DNA of 10,606 nucleotides, from positions 1 to 10,606 of the forward strand of contig JAGXHH010000185.1 of the NCBI GenBank assembly GCA_024636355.1, written 5' to 3'. The notes beneath the pieces were generated by a model, which ran no database searches, was not told where the DNA came from, and was given only the letters and a program-made list of their open reading frames with translations. Position 1 is the stretch's first letter. The number at the start of each line of letters is the position of its first letter. Position numbers and translations under genes: made by a program. Positions 6,045-10,606 of this stretch are shown in pieces. The stretch comes from Desulfobacteraceae bacterium. GTDB taxonomy: Bacteria > Desulfobacterota > Desulfobacteria > Desulfobacterales > Desulfosalsimonadaceae.

Positions 6045-7523
6045 TCAATGCATCAGCTCCAGTGCCCGCTGTATCGCCATCGCCTTGTTCACCGTCTCCT
6101 GCCGTTCTTTTTCCGGATCGGAATCGGCCACGATGCCCGCGCCGGCACGGACCGTCAACAGACCGTCCTGAACGCAGGCGGTTCGGATCGTGATGGCGAG
6201 ATCCATGTTCCCGTGAAAGGAGATGTATCCGACGGCCCCCCCATATGGGCCGCGAGGTTGTTTTTCCAGTTCGGATATGATCTGCATGGCCCGGACCTTG
6301 GGAGCGCCGCTCAGGGTTCCGGCCGGAAACGCTGCGGCCAGCAGGTCGAAGGCGTCGAGGCCGGCCATGACGTCACAGGTGATATTCGATACGAGATGCA
6401 TCACGTGGGAATAGCGTTCCACCACCATCAGATCGGTGACCTGTACGGTGCCGGTCTCCGCAATCCGCCCCAGGTCGTTGCGGCCCAGATCGACCAACAT
6501 CAGGTGTTCAGCCCGCTCCTTTTCGTCTTTGAGCAGGTCGTCTGCAAGCGTCCGGTCCTCCTGCTCGGTCGCTCCCCGGGGACGGGTGCCGGCGATGGGG
6601 CGCAGTGTGGCGATTCCGTTTTCCAGCCGGACCATGGTTTCCGGAGAGGAGCCGACCAGGATCGTGTCGTCGAGGTGCATGAAAAACATGTATGGGGACG
6701 GGTTGACGTAACGCTGCGCCCGGTACAGGGTGATCGGGTCGGCCGGTGCCCGGGTGGTAAACGGCTGTGAGATCACCGTCTGGATGACATCGCCGGCGAT
6801 GATGTGCGCTTTGACGGTATCCACATTTTGCCGAAAAACCTCGCCGTCGTATACCGGTGCTAAAAGGAGATCCTCCGGGTTTGGTGCTTTGCCGCCGGTC
6901 TCTTCCGGCGGGTTTTTCCGGAGTTTTTTCTCCATGATGTCGATGCGCGCCTGCGCGGCGGCAAATGCAGCGCCGGCATCCGCTTCGTCGTTTTTGTACA
7001 TGATGGCCACGAGCATCAGCGTGTTTTTGATATTGTCGAAGATAAGCATTTCATCGGGAATCATGAAATGGGCAAGCGGCCGGTCCGCCGGCAGCCGGTT
7101 TTCGATCGCCTCGAAAAACGACACCATTTCATAGGTGAAATAGCCGACCATCCCGCCCCAGAATCTCGGCAATTCAGGGATTACGGCCGGGTCGTACCGT
7201 TTCATGAGTTGTCGCAGAACCGGCAGGGGGTCTCCTTCATGCGCGATGCGATCGGTGGTTCCGTTCCTGCAGATTTCCACGACATCTGAAAACAAGCGGA
7301 CCCTGGTCCGGGCCGAAGTGCTCAGGAAACTGTAGCGTCCCCAGCGTTCGCCGCCTTCCACACTTTCCAGTAGAAACGCCGGATCGGCCTGATTGTAGGT
7401 TTTGTTCAGCACGGAGACCGGGGTTTCCATATCGGCCAGGATTTCCCGGCAGACCGGCACGACATTGTGCCGGCTGTAAAGCCGTTCAAATTCGTTTATT
7501 TTCGGAAATTGTTTCAGCAGCAT
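6045..7523 (-). CDS. trpE: Anthranilate synthase component I TrpE
   Basis: TrpE converts chorismate plus ammonia (from TrpG) or glutamine to anthranilate, the committed step. The 492-residue product has the N-terminal regulatory domain with LLES (51-54), the motif that binds feedback-inhibiting tryptophan. NPSPYMFF (274-281) also lines that site in characterised enzymes. The chorismate-binding domain shows SSPE (292-295), GTRPRG (312-317), LVDLGRNDLGR (343-353) and FPAGTLSGAPK (399-409). The start is the ATG at 7523 with AAGGA seven bases upstream. The frame extends to 7598, but that part is the attenuator terminator rather than coding sequence. The gene is preceded by a Trp-codon leader and tandem terminators. 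PabB and isochorismate synthase are excluded by the LLES motif and the context. Confidence 0.98.
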   Translation of the reverse strand: MLLKQFPKINEFERLYSRHNVVPVCREILADMETPVSVLNKTYNQADPAFLLESVEGGERWGRYSFLSTSARTRVRLFSDVVEICRNGTTDRIAHEGDPLPVLRQLMKRYDPAVIPELPRFWGGMVGYFTYEMVSFFEAIENRLPADRPLAHFMIPDEMLIFDNIKNTLMLVAIMYKNDEADAGAAFAAAQARIDIMEKKLRKNPPEETGGKAPNPEDLLLAPVYDGEVFRQNVDTVKAHIIAGDVIQTVISQPFTTRAPADPITLYRAQRYVNPSPYMFFMHLDDTILVGSSPETMVRLENGIATLRPIAGTRPRGATEQEDRTLADDLLKDEKERAEHLMLVDLGRNDLGRIAETGTVQVTDLMVVERYSHVMHLVSNITCDVMAGLDAFDLLAAAFPAGTLSGAPKVRAMQIISELEKQPRGPYGGAVGYISFHGNMDLAITIRTACVQDGLLTVRAGAGIVADSDPEKERQETVNKAMAIQRALELMH

Positions 7524-7554
7524 CAGAAGTTCCTTTTTTGATCGGTTTGCACAC

Positions 7555-7591
7555 AAAAAAAGGCCGCGGGATTCACCCACGGCCTTTTTTT
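7555..7591 (-). terminator. trp attenuator, second intrinsic terminator (T2)
   Basis: In the trp transcript, bases 7591-7576 pair with 7570-7555 in a 16-bp stem with one G-U pair and a UGAAU loop. The core is GGCCGUGGG with CCCGCGGCC. Seven A on the left arm pair with the seven-U run on the right. It ends 31 nt before the trpE start. Because of the A and T runs it also reads as a terminator on the other strand. Confidence 0.9.
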
Positions 7592-7685
7592 CTTTCAAAA
7601 GTAAAAAACCGTGGGGCTCAGGGCCGCCACGGTTTTTTTAAATCTTATCAGTTCAGTTGATGCATTACCTTCCGTTGGCAGACCC
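7576..7685 (-). promoter_or_regulatory. Antiterminator pairings of the trp leader RNA
   Basis: Two alternative helices compete with T1 and T2. First, 7685-7672 (GGGUCUGCCAACGG) pairs with 7632-7621 (CCGUGGCGGCCC), forming 12 pairs with two single-base bulges and removing the left arm of T1. Second, the freed right arm of T1, 7615-7603 (CCCACGGUUUUUU), pairs over 13 consecutive positions, two of them G-U, with 7588-7576, the left arm of T2. A ribosome stalled at the Trp codons (7709-7701) leaves 7685-7672 free. A ribosome at the leader stop codon covers it. The pairings were read by eye, and no folding energies were computed. Confidence 0.75.
7603..7638 (-). terminator. trp attenuator, first intrinsic terminator (T1)
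   Basis: Transcript bases 7638-7627 (AAAAAACCGUGG) pair perfectly with 7614-7603 (CCACGGUUUUUU). A further GGC/GCC stem may extend it inside the loop. The U-run is six bases. It begins 26 nt after the leader peptide stop codon, where a ribosome sitting on the stop would not block it. Confidence 0.88.
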
Positions 7686-7748
7686 GGTTATCTGAGCCCG
7701 CCACCACCAGTTTCGGTAGTCTGTTCGCTGTGTGCATTTGCTTTTCAT
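7665..7748 (-). CDS. trpL: trp operon leader peptide TrpL
   Basis: A 27-codon ORF begins at the ATG at 7748 and ends with TAA at 7667-7665. It contains three consecutive TGG codons at 7709-7701 within the peptide segment RNWWWRAQ. An AGGTGA Shine-Dalgarno lies six bases upstream of the start, and a promoter lies about 35-40 nt further upstream. It is followed by two intrinsic terminators and then trpE. Three tandem Trp codons in a very short ORF directly before a trp attenuator match the role of leader peptides in ribosome-mediated attenuation, where charged tRNA-Trp supply sets the ribosome position. The sequence itself is not recognisably homologous to the E. coli leader peptide. Peptide function beyond its translation is not expected. 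Confidence 0.9.
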   Translation of the reverse strand: MKSKCTQRTDYRNWWWRAQITGSANGR

Positions 7749-7788
7749 TCAACATCACCTGAAGAATTAATTTAAACGACTTTCCCTC

Positions 7789-7817
7789 AAATAAATGGTT
7801 TGTTTTATGTTTGTCAA
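7789..7817 (-). promoter_or_regulatory. Probable trp operon promoter (sigma-70 type)
   Basis: On the minus strand a perfect -35 hexamer TTGACA (7817-7812) is followed 17 bp later by TTATTT (7794-7789), an acceptable -10 in AT-rich sequence. Transcription would start near 7782, about 34 nt before the leader ATG. No TrpR-like operator was recognised around it. Confidence 0.7.
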
Positions 7818-8033
7818 GCGCTTTTTTAAATGGTGGCGGGAACCTGTTGCATTTGCCTCCTTGATCGGGTATCCCATGAAAGGCGGCAGGCAGCACACGG
7901 GGGCATTTTCCGGCTGAAAATGTTGTGCCCTTTCAGGGCTTAAGCGTGCTCCCTGCAGTCCGTATATTAGAGAAATCTTTAAATATCGAAAAAAACATAT
8001 TATATTTAATTAGCAAAAAAGAGCGATGATGTG
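7818..8033. other. Divergent intergenic region between trp promoter and cinA
   Basis: This region contains no supported gene. Its left part is mixed composition, and its right part (about 7960-8020) is strongly AT-rich and likely holds the cinA promoter. TATATT at 8001-8006 is a possible -10, but the sequence 17 bp upstream (TTTAAA) is a poor -35, so no site is claimed. A small GCCC/GGGC hairpin lies near 7927-7939. Confidence 0.5.
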
Positions 8034-9296
8034 ATGCAGCCGATGCACGCCGAAATTCTATCTACGGGTGATGAGGTCCTTACCGGGACTGTCGTCGACA
8101 GTAATGCCGCCTATATAGCGGGAAAACTGTTTGAAACCGGATTCAAGGTCTTCCGCCATACCAGTGTCGGCGATGAGATGGAGCAGTTGCGCGGGGTGCT
8201 GGCCGAAATCGGTGGACGGGCCGATATCGTCATTGTAACCGGCGGTCTCGGGCCAACGGTTGATGACCTTACCGCGGCGGCGGCGGCATTGGCGGCAGGA
8301 ATTGAGCTGGCTGAACACCCGACGGCACGGTCGTATGTCGAAGCCTTTTTTGAAAAGTTTTACCGGCCGATGACCGAATCGGATGCCAAGCAGGCCCTGC
8401 TGCCGACAGGCAGTGAACCGATTTTCAATCCAACGGGAACAGCGCCGGGATTCCGGATGAAAATCGGAGGCTGCACCTGCTTTTTCCTCCCCGGGGTGCC
8501 GTTTGAGATGCGCCGGATGATGACGGAATCCGTCCTTCCGTTCCTTGAGGAACATGTGCTTCCAAAAACGGGGCGGCAGCATTATCGGGAAAAACTGTTG
8601 TCGCTTTTCGGGTTGCCGGAAGCCGAGGTCAATGGTCGGCTGATCGAAATATCCAAGGGTTTCGGGGATGTGAAGCTCGGCATGATCGCCCGTTTTCCCA
8701 TAATCGATGTCAAGCTCACCGCATTCGGTGATGACGTAAATCGACTGGAAGAACAACTCGAAACGGCCGCCGGGCAGGTGATGGATATTCTCGGTGACTG
8801 GATTTTCTCGGTCGAACAGGAGCCGATGGAGGCCGTGGTGGGAAAACTGCTCCGGGAACGGGGCGCCACTGTAGCGCTGGCGGAAAGTTGTACCGGCGGG
8901 CTGATTGCCCACCGGTTGACGAACGTGTCTGGCAGTTCGGATTATTTCCTGTTTTCGGCCGTCACCTATGCCAATGCGGCCAAAATGGATCTGTTGCATG
9001 TTTTACCTGAAACATTAGAGCAAGAAGGCGCCGTCTCGGAGCAGACGGCGCGGCAGATGGCTGAGGGAGCCCGACGAGTTTCGGGTGCCGATTACGCCCT
9101 GGCGACCAGCGGCATTGCCGGACCGACCGGGGGGACGGAGGAAAAACCGGTTGGAACGGTTTGTATCGGACTGGCCGGCCCGGAGCGCACCCATACGAAA
9201 CGGATCGTTTTTCCTTTCCGAAACCGGATGGCGAACAAGGAAATATTCGCATTCGCCGCACTCGACATGCTGCGCCGGGAATTGCTGAAACGATGA
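8034..9296 (+). CDS. cinA: CinA family protein (MoCF domain plus NMN deamidase domain)
   Basis: This 420-residue cytoplasmic protein has the two-domain CinA architecture. The N-terminal molybdopterin-binding-like domain shows STGDEVLTG (10-18), VTGGLGPTVDDLT (68-80) and LPGVPFEMRRMM (152-163). In characterised homologues this domain has ADP-ribose pyrophosphatase activity. The C-terminal PncC-like domain shows LAESCTGG (282-289), GAVSEQTA (332-339) and SGIAGPTGGT (359-368). This domain hydrolyses nicotinamide mononucleotide to nicotinate mononucleotide for NAD salvage. Length is normal. Possible starts are GTG at 8031, ATG at 8034 and ATG at 8043. I chose 8034, with a GAG-type Shine-Dalgarno at 8021-8023, although 8043 (MHAEILSTG) matches where many family members begin. 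It is transcribed divergently from trp. No functional link to trp is evident. Confidence 0.95.
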   Translation: MQPMHAEILSTGDEVLTGTVVDSNAAYIAGKLFETGFKVFRHTSVGDEMEQLRGVLAEIGGRADIVIVTGGLGPTVDDLTAAAAALAAGIELAEHPTARSYVEAFFEKFYRPMTESDAKQALLPTGSEPIFNPTGTAPGFRMKIGGCTCFFLPGVPFEMRRMMTESVLPFLEEHVLPKTGRQHYREKLLSLFGLPEAEVNGRLIEISKGFGDVKLGMIARFPIIDVKLTAFGDDVNRLEEQLETAAGQVMDILGDWIFSVEQEPMEAVVGKLLRERGATVALAESCTGGLIAHRLTNVSGSSDYFLFSAVTYANAAKMDLLHVLPETLEQEGAVSEQTARQMAEGARRVSGADYALATSGIAGPTGGTEEKPVGTVCIGLAGPERTHTKRIVFPFRNRMANKEIFAFAALDMLRRELLKR

Positions 9297-9327
9297 AGTG
9301 TGGATTCTGAATCCTGAACCCAAACCC

Positions 9328-9353
9328 GGGCGGACACGCAGGTCCGCCCCTAC
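9328..9353 (-). repeat. REP palindrome (GGGCGGAC core), inverted copy after cinA
   Basis: GGGCGGAC (9328-9335) pairs with GTCCGCCC (9342-9349) and is followed by CTAC (9350-9353), the complement of the GTAG head. Outside it, AAACCC (9322-9327) can also pair with GGGTTT (9354-9359), lengthening the hairpin. It lies 31 nt past the cinA stop and could act as, or protect, a transcript end. Confidence 0.7.
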
Positions 9354-9363
9354 GGGTTTAATT

Positions 9364-9384
9364 TTGAACCTTGAACCTTGAACG
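9364..9384 (-). repeat. Three RGTTCAA heptamers, inverted
   Basis: Read on the minus strand these are CGTTCAA, GGTTCAA and GGTTCAA in tandem, followed by AATTAAACCC and the REP at 9353-9328. This is the same heptamer-then-REP order as at 4964-5123, so the whole composite is a third, inverted copy of that element. Confidence 0.7.
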
Positions 9385-9409
9385 ATTAACTAACAGGATT
9401 TAAATATAA

Positions 9410-10165
9410 ATGGGATGGTTTGGTAAAATGGTCGGCGGCACCCTGGGGTTTGCCGTCGGCGGACCGCTTGGCGCAATTGCAGGCGCCGCTTTCGGTCACA
9501 TGTTCGATGCCGATGATGACCCCCAGCGCAGGCTGCCGGAGGTGGGCAACCTGTCGCAGGAGAATCACTCGCAATTTACATTCTTTGTCGCTGCTTTTTC
9601 CATGCTGGCCAAAGTCGCCCGCGTCGACGGGCGGATTACAGAAGAGGAAATGAAATCAATCCGGCGCTTCATGGTCCAGGACCTGCGATTGAATGCCGAT
9701 AGTCAGAAAATGGCGGAAAAAATATTTAACACTGCCCTGCAGGCGCCCCAGACGTTTTCTGAGTTCGCCCACCAGTTCTACCGACAGTTTAATGATCGTC
9801 CTGAATTGCTTGAATTCATGGTAGATATTCTTCTCCGCGTTGCGGTTTCCGATGGCGCCCTGCACAAAAGCGAAGAAGAACTCATTGTGCGTGCTGCAAA
9901 AATCTTCAGGATCCCGGAGGCCGATTACCGCAAGGTCAAGTCCCGCTATGTGTCGAAAAACGACAAATATTATGCCGTGCTGGGCTGCCGTCGTAAGGAT
10001 TCAGACGAGGAGATCAAGAAACAGTACCGTAAAATGGTCCGCGATTTTCATCCGGACACCATCGCTTCCAAGGGGCTGCCAAATGATTTCATCCAGTTTG
10101 CCAATGACAAGTTCCGGGAAATTCAGGAAGCCTATGAAGCTATCCAAAAGGAACGCAAGATATAA
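9410..10165 (+). CDS. djlA: DjlA-like TerB/J-domain co-chaperone
   Basis: The 251-residue product has three parts. Residues 1-31 form a glycine/alanine-rich hydrophobic segment ending in GHMFD, like the membrane-anchoring N-terminus of DjlA. Residues about 55-180 form an all-helical TerB-like domain with the acidic repeats KVARVDGRITEEE and RVAVSDGALHKSEEE. Residues 186-251 form a J domain with YYAVLG, the HPD motif at 214-216 and FREIQEAYEAI. J domains stimulate the ATPase of DnaK through HPD, and DjlA is the family member that tethers this activity to the inner membrane. The length is a little below that of E. coli DjlA. The start is the ATG at 9410 with an AGGA about 12 nt upstream, a long spacing. 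Its neighbours do not suggest a specific client. Confidence 0.9.
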   Translation: MGWFGKMVGGTLGFAVGGPLGAIAGAAFGHMFDADDDPQRRLPEVGNLSQENHSQFTFFVAAFSMLAKVARVDGRITEEEMKSIRRFMVQDLRLNADSQKMAEKIFNTALQAPQTFSEFAHQFYRQFNDRPELLEFMVDILLRVAVSDGALHKSEEELIVRAAKIFRIPEADYRKVKSRYVSKNDKYYAVLGCRRKDSDEEIKKQYRKMVRDFHPDTIASKGLPNDFIQFANDKFREIQEAYEAIQKERKI

Positions 10166-10260
10166 GAACCTGCTTGAACGCGTCTGATACTTTTCGCCTT
10201 CCTCGACAGCAGAATGAACGTGTTCAAACAGACTCATAAGATGACGAAGGAGTTTGCGCC

Positions 10261-10606
10261 ATGTTGAAATTCAGAACAGAAGACCTCGTCCGGCTTAAAA
10301 CGGACATGATCGTGGTGCCGGTTTGCGAAGATGGGGCCGTCACCAGTGATGCCGTTGTTGCCGCGCTGGTGGAACAGGCGTTTTCCTATCCCGAATTTAC
10401 CGGCAAATCCGGTGACAAAATCGTGCTCCACCGCCTTTCGGAAACGGCTGCCGAGCGGATCCTGTTTTTAGGTCTGGGCAAAAAGGAAAAGCTGACTCCC
10501 GAAACGTTTCGGTCGACCGCCGGCAAGGCGGTCCGCCATGCCATCAATACGGATCTTTCAAATCTGATCTTCTGCCTGCCGGATGCGACCCCCCTTGTAC
10601 CGCATA
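10261..10606 (+). CDS. pepA: Leucyl aminopeptidase (M17), N-terminal part
   Basis: This ORF starts at an ATG preceded by GAAGGAG eight bases upstream and runs open to the window edge, giving 115 complete codons. The visible part matches the N-terminal, non-catalytic macro-like domain of M17 leucyl aminopeptidases. It opens LKFRTEDLVRLKTDMIVVPV, and residues about 67-92 (RILFLGLGKKEKLTPETFR followed by AAGKAVRHA-like sequence) are typical of the family. The metal-binding catalytic domain with the NTDAEGR signature would lie beyond the window, so activity cannot be judged here. It follows the djlA-like gene by 95 nt in the same direction. The gene symbol rests on family resemblance only. Confidence 0.85.
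   Translation, partial: MLKFRTEDLVRLKTDMIVVPVCEDGAVTSDAVVAALVEQAFSYPEFTGKSGDKIVLHRLSETAAERILFLGLGKKEKLTPETFRSTAGKAVRHAINTDLSNLIFCLPDATPLVPH

Noticed and set aside
7524..7598. 25-residue N-terminal extension of trpE
   Set aside because: The extension is made of the T2 terminator hairpin. The ATG at 7523 has the ribosome binding site and the normal TrpE start.
7648..7896. 82-aa minus-strand open frame upstream of trpE
   Set aside because: It overlaps the TTGACA promoter and the leader peptide in a different frame, and resembles no family. The 27-codon frame with WWW explains the region better.
7978..8006. cinA promoter (TTTAAA - 17 bp - TATATT)
   Set aside because: The -35 match is poor and AT-rich sequence gives such matches by chance. 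A promoter is likely nearby but cannot be placed.
8058..8999. 313-aa minus-strand open frame opposite cinA
   Set aside because: It is an antisense shadow of cinA, with low-complexity composition and no motif.

Overview
The window holds a complete tryptophan biosynthesis operon on the minus strand, in the order trpL-trpE-trpG-trpD-trpC-trpF-trpB-trpA (transcribed from about 7782 down to 398). Reading divergently on the plus strand are cinA, a TerB/J-domain co-chaperone of the DjlA type, and the 5' part of a leucyl aminopeptidase gene that runs off the right edge. The proteins are full length, have their catalytic motifs and carry no frameshifts. The organism is a Gram-negative-like bacterium of moderately high GC. 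The dispersed intergenic repeats (GTAG-headed REP palindromes, RGTTCAA heptamers, CATGAAG clusters) and the protein style suggest a deltaproteobacterium (Desulfobacterota, perhaps Desulfobacterales). That assignment is inference from general familiarity, not from a search.

Layout. 1-397: gene-free, with several hairpin/REP elements downstream of trpA. 398-4948: trpA, trpB, trpF, trpC and trpD, tightly packed (1-nt TGATG overlaps at D/C and F/B, about 20-nt gaps elsewhere). 4949-5268: a 320-nt gap between trpG and trpD filled with repeats (heptamer arrays, two REPs, a CATGAAG inverted repeat). 5269-5865: trpG. 5917-6043: a long palindrome between trpG and trpE. 6045-7523: trpE. 7555-7817: the trp leader. 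8034-9296: cinA. 9328-9384: an inverted copy of the heptamer/REP element. 9410-10165: the djlA-like gene. 10261-10606: partial pepA.

The most informative region is the trp leader. A sigma-70-like promoter is followed by a 27-codon leader ORF with three consecutive Trp codons. Next come two intrinsic terminators in tandem, and then the trpE ribosome binding site. The RNA segments between the leader peptide and trpE can pair in two mutually exclusive ways. One forms both terminators. The other, favoured when a ribosome stalls on the Trp codons, disrupts both. This is a ribosome-mediated attenuator with five segments and two terminators, rather than the four-segment, single-terminator enterobacterial layout.

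Together the seven enzymes convert chorismate to tryptophan. TrpE/TrpG make anthranilate, TrpD adds the phosphoribosyl group, TrpF isomerises, TrpC closes the indole ring, and TrpA/TrpB release indole and join it to serine. TrpE also has the LLES motif associated with Trp feedback inhibition, so control by enzyme inhibition and by attenuation is both indicated. I see no CRISPR, phage, toxin-antitoxin or defence genes, no tRNA or rRNA, and no transposase in the window.
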